Made by a program: the position numbers and the translations under genes. Shown here piece by piece: positions 34,576 through 46,950 of a stretch of DNA of 64,000 nt (the stretch's first letter is position 1; every line of letters starts with the position of its first letter). The DNA is from Erythrophleum ivorense (Eukaryota; Streptophyta; Magnoliopsida; Fabales; Fabaceae), in contig JAIUCV010001144.1 of NCBI GenBank assembly GCA_026724425.1, positions 106,959-170,958 of the forward strand, read 5' to 3'. Under the pieces are notes generated by a model. The model did no database searches. It was not told the DNA's origin and saw nothing but the letters and a program-made list of their open reading frames with translations.

Positions 34576-37029
34576 GGGTTAGTCTTATAACAAGGATAAG
34601 TCAATGTCATTAGTTATGTCGTGCATCAGTCCACGAGCACGTGTGTTCTTTTTAAATGTCATTGATGATTGTGATCCAATGTAACTTTACAATCCCACAA
34701 GTAGGGTTTCCCACTCCAAAGTGAACTATATAGTTGATTGCTTAAAAGCAAAACTCTCTTATTTGTGTTGTTAACTCTTTGACTATCGTAAATTATAAGG
34801 TGTCCAATTTTCAAGGGACAATTCACCAAAATTTCTAGAAAATGTTGTAGATGAATTAGATATGTGATCAAAGGATTTATATTATCAACTTGGTATTTTA
34901 TATAAGGTGCATTCTTAAAATGAATTACTTTAGCGTCAATACTATGGTAGTATGAGAAACTATAGTTTCTACTATTTTGCTAGGCTTACGTAGGCAAATT
35001 TTCACTTGTACACCATGTTGATAAGATCAATGTATTTGGGGTGTGACTCACGATAACCATATTAGGGAGTTTGAGCACTACCTAACTATCAAGGCAATGT
35101 GAGAATATTTGCGTCTCAAATTTGATAGTACGTCTGCCACCTAACTTTATGCCTTTACAGTGAATTTGAATCAGCACATAATGGACTCAAAACATAGCAT
35201 GTCTGCTGTTACATTCAAAATGTGATCACAAAGCACCCAAAAAAAAAAGAAAATTGTGACTTTTGAAATTGAAAACTAAATAAAATGAGGTTATCATCAA
35301 AATTTTAATTTTTAAAGTAAAAATTTTAAAAAAATCTTGTAAGGGAAAAAAATGGTTTATGAATTAAAAATAAGTTTGGGAGTTAATTATGTATAAAAAA
35401 GATGTTAGTCATCTTACAGTACTTATTCCTAAAAACATTTATTTTAAATTAATTATGAAAAAATAATATAACTTTAATTTTATTTTAATTACTTTTGTCA
35501 ATCACATGCGAATAAAATAATAAAAAAACTAAGAAAAGAAAATAAATTAAAAAAATTTATTTAAAAGGATAAACTTAACTTATAATAAGAGTTTAAAACC
35601 TACGTATCACATGGGAGACATATAAATTTGTATAATTTGACTAAGTGAAAAATTGTTTATCAATTGGTGATTTTTAATTTTTTGTAAAAAGAAAATAAAA
35701 AATAACTTATTTTTGCAGACAAAATATTTTTTGAATTGGTTGGTATATTTTAATTTGAAAAAGCTAAATTAATTTTATTTCTTTATTCTATTTATTTTTT
35801 AAAATTTTTGAGAATGACATTTTTCATTTAAGTAAAAAGAATTTGTTTTTTATGACGTATATATATTTTTTAATTCTTATAGTTTCTTTTTTTGTCAAAA
35901 GAAAAGTTGAGAAAAGTTTAAAAGGGGTTTTAATTTATTTTTATTTTTAATTTATTTTTGAAATTTAAATCTTAAAAAATTGGTTTAATTAAAAATTATA
36001 AAACACTAATTTTTGAATTTAGAAAACTCTTAAAAAAATTATTCAATATTTTTGTTTTAAAAGATTAACTTTGCACTATAAGACATCATTTTTGTTTTTG
36101 ATTTTTAAAGAGAAACTCTTTTAAAAAAATATTTATTTGATTTTTATATAATCTTTTTCTTTTCAAGTTTTTTCATTTTATGAGAAAAAATATGAGTAAT
36201 CCAACTGGATTTTTAATAACTTTTTGTAATTTCACCAAAAAATTAAAAAAAATCTTATAAAAAAAGTTATTTGATTTTCTAAAAACTAACTCTTATACAT
36301 TTCAAACATTATTTTTTTCAATTTTTGAGAACAAAATTAATTAAACATGGACTATTGAAACCTCAAAAATTACTAAAGTATGATTACACGACCTTAGTGA
36401 TTTATTATCACATACAATCTATCAATTAAGATCCTGCTTAAAGGAATTAAAAGTCTTACATGACAACTCTAAAAATAGAAATAAAAATAAACAGATTTAC
36501 AAGCATATAGCATTTTGTGCTTTTGTGCAACTAATCAAATAATTATATTATTTCAAGCACATGTTACGTCAAATTCACATAGCATGAATTAAAAGTAAAA
36601 TCGATGAAGTATCTCTCCAGCCATCACTTGAGTCTCTTTGCACAGCTTCTTATTTTACATCACCAAGCCCTAGGCCTCAAGTCATGGCCTCACACTCAGC
36701 AGAAACAACGAGGCATGTTAGCTTCTATGATGGTAAATTATTTTCCCACAAATGATCAGATAACAAATGCCTCAACACTTAAACGCAAAAGTCAACATGT
36801 AAATGAGATTGTATACAGAAATTTCCATATTCAAGCCAAATTTTCAAGGAGAACAACATAAAATACAATCTAAATTTCTGATTAAACAACACGGACATTA
36901 TAATCTCTCATATTCATCCCATGGACCAGAAACAAAGAAGGCATACAAAACCTCGGCATCCCAGAAATCTTAGGCCCAAAATTCCTAACATCAAAATTGG
37001 ACCACCTCCATAGCCTTACCTTTAGAAGA

Positions 37030-37540
37030 TGAGAGACAGAGGAGACAATACGGATGGTGAGACCAGGAGAAAAATGAAGAAGATGAAAAGAGGAGAATAC
37101 CTCTCGAGTTTCCTTTTGTTCAGTCGACACGTTCAACAAACCTTTAAAGCTGTATCCGCGTAGGAAATGGTGAATCCTATTTTCTTCCTCTGCTCTTATG
37201 CTCGGTCTCTTCTATTTCTTGCCGTCGTCCTCTTTCTGTCGCTCTCTCATCGTCATTCTCCCCATAACCGAAAATAGAGCCTCTCCCTCAAATCTGGTTC
37301 GCTCCTTCCTTTATAAGCAACTTAAAGCGAGATTGTCACTTTCCCTAAGTGCGTCTTTCTTCTGCCGTTCGTGCCAGAGCACTGGGGAGGAGAATCACGG
37401 AACCGATTGTGCCGTCATGCCTATCGCTCATCCCCTCTGCTCACGGGCTTTTCTATGCTTCTGTTTTTGACGAACCATTTTGCTGTTTCCGTTCTTATAG
37501 GAAAGTATCGGGGGACAAAGAGGGGTCTTTATTTTAGCAT
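37030..37540. promoter_or_regulatory. GC-richer promoter-like island (copy 2)
   Basis: Nearly identical to 13550-14060, including cctttataag (near 37308) and the pyrimidine-rich minus-strand leader. The 465-bp deletion ends just to its left, at 36912-36916, but leaves the island intact. Confidence 0.4.
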
Positions 37541-38622
37541 ATATTTTTTTAATACTTTATTAATTTATTTCATTTGGCAGCTATTTTTTGTTTTTGTTTT
37601 CTACTTCTTATTGTTTTTTTTTTTAATTTTTCTTTAGGATATTTGGTTATTTGGAGCTTTGATTACTTGGCCTAATTCTTGAACTATTTGAGTTTTGGAT
37701 GTTTTGTTATGTGTTTTTTTCTTTTATAATCTTTTTTTATTTTTATTATTACATTAAAATCTTTTTTCTTCTTTTTTTTCTACTTTTATTATTTTCTATT
37801 TAGAATATATTTTTCTTTTAAAATTTATTTTTATTTTTATTTTGACTATTTTTCATTTAGGGCTAAAAAATAAGGTTATTTAGAAAACAAGTAAATATGA
37901 CTAAATCAAAATTGACTAAGACTCTAATGATTTTTTTTATGATTGTAATGACTCTTTAATTTTTAATTTTATTTTTTATTAGCCTAAAATAATGTTAAAA
38001 TTGACTTAAAATTAAATACGACTCACATAAAAAAATGAATCCAAATTAAATTTAAATTGATTCCAAAATTAGCTATAACCTAGATGACTTCAATATTACT
38101 TAAGTAAAACCTAAAATTTGAATGTTTTAATTTAATGTGGTTTTTTTTTGCTATTATCTTTAAGGAATGCTTGGACAAAATATGGTATTTATAGTTGCCC
38201 TTCTTGTTTCTTAGGTGAGAAAATTAAAAATAAAATTTTGATATTTTTGCATAAGGAACAAATAAAGATAAGAATATATATTTTTGCCTAAGATGACTAA
38301 ATTAAACAACATGACTATACTAGACTCGAGGCCTTGATGGAACTAAGTTGGGCTATATAAACCCCCTAACAAACATAATTGACTACAAACAAATTAATAC
38401 AGACTCAAATCAAAACCTAAAAGTGAAAAGATTAAGTGACTCAAACAAAATATGATATTGATGGGTTGCACCACTTTACTTATGCCTTAAGTGAGAAGGG
38501 TGAAAATTTAATTTTGGTATTCTTAACTTAAGAAGAAGTAAAGATGGATCTATGTATTTTAGTTGAGGAGCTAAAAATTTACATAGACATAGTACTAGAT
38601 TATTTTCTTCATTTTACTTTAG

Positions 38623-39418
38623 TAAGATTAATAGTAGTATTTCAGAGGTGTTACATTTGTTAGGAAATAAAATGGGTAAGATGTTAACCTTTTAAATTAG
38701 ATATTTTTAAGATAAATAAATAAAATTCAATCATGTAGGGGAAGTGCATAACTTTTCCTTAAAGAAATGTCCATCTAACTTGATCCTTAATACTCTTGTT
38801 CTCACTTAGATTGTGTGACAAAGTTGCTGCATCTTCACTAACAAAACTATTATTGAACAAGTAATTTTAGGTGTTAACCTTGAATGTTTTGGCATTTAGT
38901 CATCCATTTCTAGTATTCCCTTTCAACTTATCTCCCAAATGATGATTATGATCTCTCAAGGGTTAAATAGTCCAAGGATAACATCAAGCTTTTTAGGTGA
39001 AGCAAATGTTTTGATAAATGTCATTCCTTAGTTATTAAGTGATATTTATATAAAGCATAAGTGCAATAGTCATGACACAAATTAAAAATGAAATATATCC
39101 AAAACAAATGAGAAATTATTAAAAGAATAATCCTCTTTAATAAATATTCCAAATAAAGCACATTTATAGCAGAGGTAACAAGTAACTTAAGACAAAGAAA
39201 ACTAATAGAACTAGACACAAAAAGTTCTTTCGATGAATGTCCTATGCTATTGGTCCTATGTGCTCTCATTGAGTGGTTTGTTATGTTACCATAGATATAC
39301 ATTTTATTGATCCTAATTGAGGATTCTCAATCTTGCCTGATTCTAAACTGCCCATTGCTTCTCTATTTCTTTGAAGATTGGACTTTTGGTCTACCATGAT
39401 TATTCTTAGATTTTGCCC
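38623..39418. other. Non-coding stretch, possible 3' end of the gypsy element
   Basis: No gene. It lies downstream (minus-strand sense) of the integrase tail and tandem repeats, where the 3' UTR and 3' LTR of the gypsy element would be expected, but I cannot identify LTR ends or a polypurine tract. Confidence 0.4.
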
Positions 39419-39652
39419 TAACTTTTGCATAAGTGTTCTATTGAATTGCCTAACAAGCCTTTTCTTTTTTTATGCTTTAACTTTTGCCTAGGCTATCCTT
39501 TTGAGTTTTCAACCTAGCGAGCCTTTTATCGTACTCCAGCTTTTGTCTAGGTTGCCCTTCATGTTTATAACCTAGCAAGCTTTTTTTTTGTGCTTCAACT
39601 TTTGCGAAGGTGGTCTTTTCGAGTTTTCAACCCAACGAGCCTATTTCTTTTT
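39419..39652 (-). repeat. Four ~59-bp tandem repeats in the 3' UTR of a gypsy element
   Basis: Units begin near 39419, 39479, 39538 and 39597. Each has (a)acttttgc..aggc..tccttttgagttttcaacctagcgagccttt with substitutions. On the minus strand they read 'aaggctcgctaggttgaaaac...cctaggcaaaag' and start directly after the integrase stop codon. Tandem repeats in this position are known for plant Tat/Ogre-type gypsy elements. Confidence 0.85.
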
Positions 39653-39964
39653 TTATGCAATATATTTTTTGATAGCATCTGAATTGAGGAGCTTAGCCAA
39701 TTTATGACCTTCCAAGTCAGCTAAGACTAATGCATCTTGTGAGAAAGTGTGCTTAACAATGTAAGACCCTTTATAGGCAAGAGCTCATTTACCCTAAGCA
39801 TCATCTTGGCTTGGCAAAATCCTTTTAAGAACTAGATTGCCAACTTTAAATTATTTAGGATGAAGCTTTTTGTTGGCAGCTTTTGTCATTCTCTTTTGAT
39901 ATAATTGCCTGTGGCATATAGCAATGAGCTTTTGGTTTTCAATCATGTTCAACTGTTCATATTA
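39653..39964 (-). pseudogene. Ty3/gypsy integrase C-terminal fragment
   Basis: The minus-strand translation from 39964 down to the TAA at 39653-39655 gives the C-terminal tail of a plant gypsy integrase: HRQLYQKRMTKAANKK, then FKVGNLVLKRILP, then YKGSYIVKHTFSQDALVLADLEG, ending NSDAIKKYIA. The family's conserved order (QLYQKRM, GDLVLKK, GPY-V, VNSD-VKKYY) is clear. Three in-frame stops make it dead. The rest of integrase and all of reverse transcriptase are missing to its right, where unrelated sequence starts at about 39965. Confidence 0.9.
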
Positions 39965-40505
39965 GGTTCTTACCTAATATGAATTGATACTTGTAATATA
40001 AAAATATATTTTTGTAGACTCTTAAGCATAGATTTTAAAATAATAGACTTTTGAAGCCCTCATGTTTTTATTAGTAAAATAATTTTAATAAAAAAATAGC
40101 CTAATATTATTAAGGAAAACACAAGCTACATTAGCATAATTAGCTTTAGATAAACATATATATTTTTATTGTTCAACAAAAGAAATGTTAATTGGCATGT
40201 ACAACAATGACAAAAATAATTAAGAAGCAGAGAGGGTTTGGGTGGATAATAAAAGCTGCAATTTGCAGAGAGTGCTAGACAAAATAAGAATAAAAAAAGG
40301 TATAAGATGATAAAATGTTGATAATTTAAAAAAAAAACTACTAGGTTAGGCTAAACATAACATGTTTTCACCCATAGCCCAGCCTAACCTAATATAGGTT
40401 CGTTAAGATTTTGCCTATTTGCATTTTTAGCCTGGCTTGGCCTAGCCCAATTAGGTTGGGTTTAGCTAGACCTCTTTGGCCTAATAGGCTAATGAATACC
40501 CCTAA
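39965..40505. other. Unrelated sequence replacing the pol core; contains a MITE-like block
   Basis: Lies between the integrase tail and the gag end. About 40330-40505 is rich in ggcctaa / ttaggcc motifs and ends gaatacccctaac, which reads on the minus strand as an element starting gttaggggtattcattagcctattaggcc. Plant hAT-like MITEs of the 'ggggtgttcat' kind look like this. A short inverted repeat, taggttcttacctaa (39963-39977), marks the left border. No target duplication found. Confidence 0.45.
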
Positions 40506-41810
40506 CTTCTAATAACTTTTGGTATAGCTCCACATTAGTAGATTTAAAGTTCAACCAAGGGTGATAGTCCTTTGGTCATATATTGATTAACCCCTCATGT
40601 TGCCCTTGTTTGCTCAATGCTAGTCTAAATTGAGCTTGCCTTTAATTTCCTCCACCTATTTGATAAGAAGTAGGCTATCAAGGAAATGGTCTAAAGGGCT
40701 TAACATAGTTTACATCTTCGTTTTTCTTCTTCATGTTTTGACCTTTTTTTAAACTATTTTCTACCTGAGGGAGTATGAGTTTTCATCTTGAATGTCAACA
40801 TCAATTCTTTCTCCAATCTCAATGAGGTTAGCAAAATTAGTGACATACCTTCCTAACATAATCTTATATAATGGATTTGACAAGGTACGAGTGAAATAAG
40901 AATACGACTCATACCATATCATTAGGGCTTGTACTTGTGACATACTTACCCTCTATCTCTGGGCATATTCTTTGAATAATTCTATTGTCTTCTTATTCAT
41001 TCTCTTTAATTACTCTCTAGTTAGAGTAGTATTAAGATTGAATTTGTATTGTTTCATGAAAGCATCAGTGAGGTCTTTCCATTTATGAATTTTTGAATGA
41101 TCTAATTACATATACCACAACAAGGCTAACTTAGTTAAATTCTCCAAAAGTTTATCAAAAATTTCTTATCTTTGGACTAGATAGACATCTTTGTATAGTA
41201 GGATCTTAAATGATAGACCTAATTATCATTACTGTCATATTTGTTAAAATCTAGTACCTTAAATTTCTTACAGATAGAAATTTCTAAAATCAAGCACAAT
41301 TCTTCCACATTGAAAGATCCCCAAGTGACCAGTCCTTGTAGGGCCCGCAATTGGTCTCTTACTTCTCCTAATTCTTTCTCTAATTCTTCTTCAACACTAC
41401 TTACTTTCTCTTTAGTGTTCATAGTTGGGATTTGGAATGTGTAAGTAAAGTCATCATTAGGGAATTTTTGCATATCCATCACCTCTTCATGATAACCTTT
41501 CTTGTCAATAACTTGTACTTGAGGGTCTTAAACCTTATTTTGCATCGAGTGGTGTTTGCCATTTGGCAAGAACATGCCTCTGGTACAACTAGTCCCAGTA
41601 GATTTATTCCCCTCTCTATCATGTTTGTGGTAACGATTGGAGGATTAGACACCCTAAGGACTTTATCAATGCCTTTCCCATTTAGAGCCTCAACTACCAC
41701 CTTTATTGTCTCATTCATCTAAGCCATTTGATCCTCTATAGTCATTATGCAATTATTCAACATGCCTATGTCATCCTCAACACTTTGATTCCTTTCAAAT
41801 TATCTCTATG
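40506..41810 (-). pseudogene. Ty3/gypsy gag pseudogene
   Basis: Read from right to left. It begins with a short helical segment (QMA*MNETIKVVVEALN, about 41740). A coiled segment follows with EELEKELGEVRDQLRALQG, then ELCLILEISICKKFKVLDFNKYD (41240-41330), which matches the usual gag start 'ELCLVP..VIPPKFKVPDFEKY'. The capsid region after it shows the expected 'WKDLTDAFMKQYKFN' and 'EYAQRxR' patterns over several frames, then SNPLYKIMLGRYVTNFANLIEIGERIDVDIQDEN (40780-40900, shown in part), the standard 'FADLI-IGERIE' block. The end near 40510 resembles the spacer before the protease. Many stops and frameshifts; not functional. It is in phase with the ORF1 remnant to its right and the integrase tail to its left. 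Confidence 0.85.
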
Positions 41811-42346
41811 AGTTTACTTTTGGAATGTATGTTATAGACTCAAGTAGAAGGATGAGTCTGGTCAGATGGATTTTTTTTTAGAGGCGCAATGTTGTCTTCT
41901 CCTCTTATTTATCCATTAAAAGAACAAAACAAATTTAGTTGTTTTAAAAAATAATTTATTTTCAGATTAAGACAATGATTTGAATGAGTTGTTTTAGCAT
42001 AATAATTGAAGAACATTAGGCCCTTTGATTTCTTAAAGGAACTTATTAATCCACATAAACAAAAGCCAAAGTTAACTCTTGATATAAGAGGGAATCTAAA
42101 TCCCTACATGCTTAGTGTTCCACTTGTAAGATACATCTAAGTTATACTTTTCCTTTTCTGCTACTTGTTTAATATGAAGAGTATTCCAAGTTTATGTGAT
42201 TTTATCTTGCCAATTGAGTTGTTCTATTAAGTTTTGCATTATTACTACATTATCACCACTAATAGTAATCAACTTATTCAGCTTTCTCGTTTCTTGATCA
42301 ACATTTTAATTTGCTCTTGAACCTCACCTAACTCTAACTTTTGCAT

Positions 42347-43520
42347 TTACCTTTCAAGTGTATTTTTAACCTTAATGACCTTCATTAATTTGGCTTTGCT
42401 ACTTTGCATCCTTTTCTCATTCTTTTTTACCCATTTCTGTGTGTCCTCTATAGTGTCTCTTAATTTCATTCTTTTCTCTTTCAATTTATTTACTTCTGCA
42501 CCCATTATATGTATTTTGTGTCTTTTTACCTTGGTTGTCTCTTCTTCCAAGATGACACATTCATTTTGCATTTGAGTTGAGTTCTCCAAATGCTTTTGAC
42601 TTTCTTCTTCCGAGATTCTTTAATGCTGCCTTTTTATCTTCTAGCTACTTAGCTAATTGCTCATTGATTATTTGCATGTTATTATCAAGCAAAGGATTAT
42701 GAGGTCCAAAACAAGGATTAACACCTCTGGTTCTTTTCTTAAGCCATTTGTTATATTCCTTAGTTGTTGAAATGATGTGCTTAACCAAGTTGAATTTTCC
42801 TTTGCATATCACATTGCTTCATGCATTCCTTATATTTTGGTTTAACTCTTTAGTTCCTAGTTCCTATGATAGAAATAAATTAGGTGCACTACTTCTTCAA
42901 ATAAGAAACTTTTCCTATACACAAATTATTGGTGTGTAATTGCATGATTGTAATAAATTCAATTGTGAGGACTTACTAGAGGTATGTTTTGAAATTCTCC
43001 ATAACAATAGATAATTTCCTCACTTTCCCACTTAGCTAACTTCCACTAGATTGTATTTTCATTCAATAGATCGAGCAATCGAACCTAATCATCACAATTC
43101 ATCCTTTTTAACCCCTCACCATTATTTGAAAATGATGATATAAAGCCTTCACGATTATTAAAGTCTCTAATTGGATGGTGTATGGTGTCATGCCTTTTAC
43201 CTAGTTGATACTTCTTCCAATAAATATGATTGATGATCCACATAGTTAGGAGTTGTGGACAACATTTTAATTTTTCTCCTTTTTCTTGATGGCAAAAGCT
43301 AAATGTTAGAAATGCCTCTACTAAAATAGCTTGTATGAGATTTACATGATGATTTTCCAATATCCATAAGACACTTATACCTGCTAAATCAATTATTCCC
43401 ATTGCCAATGGAAACAACACTAATCCATATACTTCTAAAGCAAGGACTCTTCTAAAAGTGACCTAATCATCTTTTCCAACTAAGATATCTAGATGTTTTT
43501 CTACATATTTTCTTGAAAGG
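42347..43520 (-). pseudogene. DUF7745-like first ORF of a gypsy element, with coiled coil
   Basis: From right to left: a segment reading GKDD-VTFRRVLALEVYGLV (about 43420-43480) runs into LFPLAMGIIDLAG, then AILVEAFLTFSFCHQEKGEKLKCCPQLLTMWI (43085-43420; shown in part). This is the pattern I know from DUF7745-type plant proteins, which often lie upstream of gag in Ty3/gypsy elements ('VLAL-IYGLVLFP', 'AI-AET-R-L-YC...G-GR--CC-QLL--W'). After a gap, 42347-42589 encodes a charged coiled coil (VNKLKEKRMKLRDTIEDTQK), the usual C-terminal part of this protein. Frame is lost in places. Its function is unknown. The domain name is from memory; the position upstream of gag is seen directly. Confidence 0.7.
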
Positions 43521-45658
43521 CCTGTGGTCTGCCCTCACTAGTATAACTAGATTCTACCAGGGTCTTCTTCTAAGATTTGAGTCATCATACATTTTGATGG
43601 TAAGTACTCAGGTTAAAGGTAGACTAACGTATTTTATTTACAGGCATGTTCATCAAACCCTTATATCCTTTTAAGGTGGGTGTAATATGGAATGTCAGAA
43701 ATATAAAATATCTCAGAGAGTTATTTCAATATTGAGCTAAAGTTGAGAAAGTATAAAATTAAACCAGTATTTGTAATAAGTCCAGGATGTCCCCATAATC
43801 CCTTTGAAAATCTTAGACATGTCTTTCTTTCAATCTTTTGCTTAATGTGATTAGGCTTCCACCTTGACTTTGACCTTTGTTCTCATTACAACAAGCCCCG
43901 TTGGACTCAAACTTAGAGACTAGTTATTGCCTAAAGGTTGCATTAATTTCATTTTTCCAATTAACTTATGTAGCAATTCATTGTTTCAAAGTACATTGGA
44001 CAGCATTTATAATGATAAAAGATTAAGATACATTTTTTTATTATTAATCAATGGATTATTATTTTTAGTCTGATAATTTCACTCATTTCTCAAGGAACTT
44101 ATTAATCCATAAGGATATGAGCTTTAGTGATCAATTTGAGAAAGAACAAGTCCCTATGCAATTAACATTGGTTTGGATAATATTCAACATAAATAGGCTA
44201 ATATAATGATCTAATTGCGTACAATGATCAACTTAGTCTTATGTACTTGTTTGCACATTATTAAAAACAATATCTTGGTATGAAAAGAGAAGAGAAACTT
44301 TGTACTTTTCCTTGAAAAGCTTATTACTCCATAGAAGAAAAAACAATTGACAACCAATCTAGGAGAAATATTTATTTTTACACAATTGATGTCCTAAAAG
44401 AAAAACTGATTTAAACCTCTTACTAAGACATAGTATTCACTTGATGATGTACTAACAAATGTATAATTTTCATTTGCAAAATCATGGATATTATATTTCT
44501 AAACAAAAATCACAAAAATCCTGCTTTTGCTTTAGGAAACTTATTACCCCATAAGGAAAAAGGGTTTCAACTATTAACTTGAGAGAGAAAGGAATGCCTC
44601 CATAGTTAATGCCAATATAATTAGGCTTGCTGTCAAAAAGAACATGTCCATAATTATGCACCATTTCTTTTTATTTTATTTTTATAGTATTTTCTTCTAG
44701 AAAAGAAATGCATCCCAAAAAGGTATTCCTTTCAAGGGATTATGATATGGATGATTATGGCTTTTGGAGTTGAAAACCTATTAGACAATGGTCAACTTAA
44801 CTAATGTATACTTTCATCATGGTTATTGTATGTCTAACTGTGTAATAACATTCTATTAACCACTTTAGTAAATAGGGACAATGTATCACTTTTTCTATAA
44901 GCTTTATTAGATGTATGATATGAATGTGATGAGGGATGCAACCAAAAAAAAAAAAAAGTCTAGCTCTAACTATCTAGGAAGCAACCATGGCTTGTATATT
45001 AGTGTGGGCATTTTAGGATAGGTCTATAATCCTTAAAAAACAGTGGTTCCCATATTGCCTCTACCATAAAATGAGAATCTTGGTATATAAAGGTCCTATA
45101 CAAGCTGAACCCATATAACAAATTTGGCCATGAGAGGAAAATGTCTTGTACAAGCTGAACCCATATGCCAAGATACAATTTGGGTGAGGTCATTATAATA
45201 ACTTCAAGAAGCACAAGACTTCATAAGGAAACCAATATTAAACTCTATAAATCGAGGGTGCACTCAGACCCAAGTACAAGGGCCATAATATGTGTGAGGT
45301 AATATGTATTAATGATGTATATGAGGAAAGCATTCATACCGTTTGCTCTATAGACTATGCATCCCTTATTTATTAGGTAGATTGATAAAACAAAGAGAGT
45401 AGAGCATACATATATATAGACATATTTATCTACCATAGAGTTTTATTTCTCATGTTATCTATCTTAGCATATGTTATGTACACAAATAATAAAAAAGTAA
45501 ATAAACATGTGAATAGAACATATTATTTATCCTAATCATGTGATGTAAACAACATATAAAAGGGTAATTAAAATAAAGAGAAGGCTATAATATTTTATAT
45601 ACCTCATTTAAAATTGGGCTTAACTCTTAAAAAAAAAATTTAATGGAGTAGTAAAACT
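43521..45658. other. Non-coding 5' region of the gypsy element with degenerate repeats
   Basis: Upstream of the first ORF in minus-strand sense, so it would hold the 5' UTR and 5' LTR, but no LTR ends are recognised. A ~223-bp degenerate repeat (see 44030-44760) and a duplicated block tacaagctgaacccatat (about 45102 and 45152) are present. A run of 13-14 A lies near 44943. Short ORFs (71 and 63 codons) have no recognisable domain. Confidence 0.5.
44030..44760. repeat. Degenerate ~223-bp tandem repeat
   Basis: A marker block, aacttattaatccataagga and variants, recurs near 44095, 44318 and 44535, followed each time by a gag/caa-rich stretch and then taatgyc/aatata. A single related block is at about 42039 (ggaacttattaatccacata). 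The spacing is close to 220 bp. Its divergence suggests an old array, perhaps part of the LTR or UTR of the gypsy element. Confidence 0.6.
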
Positions 45659-46950
45659 GTCACACCTAAAATGTGATTGCAAGGTGCATTAAACAAAAAG
45701 TGATTTTCAAAAATGAAAACCAAATAAATTGAAGTTGCTACCAAATTTTAATTTTAAAAGGCAAAATTATAGGAAAACCTTTGGGGGGGGGGGAATGGTT
45801 TGCATGAGGAAGGTGTTAAGTACTTTAACAACACCTATTCTTAGAAATAGTTATCTTAAATTAATTATACAAAAATAATATTACCTTAATCTTGTTTTAA
45901 TTATTTTTGTCAATCACATACAAATAAAATAATGAAAAAAGAAATTAATAAAAGAAAATAAAAAAGAAAAAAGTTTATTTACATGTATAGACTTGACATA
46001 AAAAGAGAGACTAAGGCTACATACCTTATAGAAAGGATCTAAATCTACATAGTTTAATTGGATAGAAAATTGTATCTGTTGGTTAGTGGTTTTTTTTTTT
46101 TTTTTTTTTGTGGAAAAAATGAGTTAACATATTTTTGCAAACAAAGTGATTTTTAAATTAATTGATGAGTTTTAATTTGCAAAAGCCAAATTGATTTCAC
46201 TTCTTTATGCTATTCAATTTTCTTTTATTTTTAAAATTTTTGGAATTGACATTTTTCATTTAAGTAAAAAGGATTTTTCATTTTTATGAAGTGTATATTT
46301 TTTAATTCTTATAGTTTTTTTATCAAAAGGAAATTTGATGAAAATTCAAAAGGGAGTTTAATTAATTTTTTAATTTTTATTTATTTTTGGAATGGAACTC
46401 TTAAAAAATTTGTTTAATTAAAAATTCTAAAACATTAATTTTTGAATTTAGAAAACTCTTTAAAAAATTTATTTAATCTTTTTGTTTTAAACGAATAACT
46501 TTGAGCTTTAACACCATTTTTTGCTTTTGATTTTTAAAGAGAAACTCTTAAGAAAAAGACTTATGGCCATTAGAACTCTAAAAATTATTAAAGTATGATT
46601 ATATGATCCAATTGAAATAGGCACTTGTAGAGACTTATTATCACGTGCGAGCTACCAATTAATACCTTATATATTTGGGAACACACAAAATCTCACACAA
46701 CTATAAAAATAAAAATAATCATACTTACAAGCATACAATATTTTGTGATTATATCTGCTTTTGGGCTTCCAATCAAATAATCACATTACTCCAGGTACAT
46801 ATTATGTCAAACTCACATAGCATGAATTAAAAGTAAAACCGATGAAATATCTCTTCCAGCCATCACTTGAATCTTTATACAATTTCTTATTTTACTTCAC
46901 CAAGTCATGGGCCTCACACACAACAAAAGCAAAAAGGCAAATTATCTTTT

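Larger units (their letters stand above)
24200..38622. repeat. Segmental duplication, copy 2
   Basis: It matches copy 1 from position 1 to 16717. Copy 2 lacks the MITE and the solo LTR of copy 1, lacks 465 bp at 36912, and has a 68-bp tandem duplication at 32046-32181. It contains the same sub-features: the 500-bp tandem pair (27950-28964), the hAT-type foldback (30288-30613), the LTR-derived block (about 33740-34575), and the promoter-like island (about 37030-37540). It is non-coding as far as can be seen. The right boundary (38622) abuts the decayed gypsy region. Confidence 0.95.

Noticed and set aside
39419..39652. CRISPR-like array of four repeats
   Set aside because: The units are contiguous without distinct spacers, diverged, and placed in the 3' UTR of a plant gypsy element.
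42347..42589. Independent coiled-coil gene
   Set aside because: Its position and strand between the DUF7745-like part and gag make it the C-terminal part of the element's first ORF.
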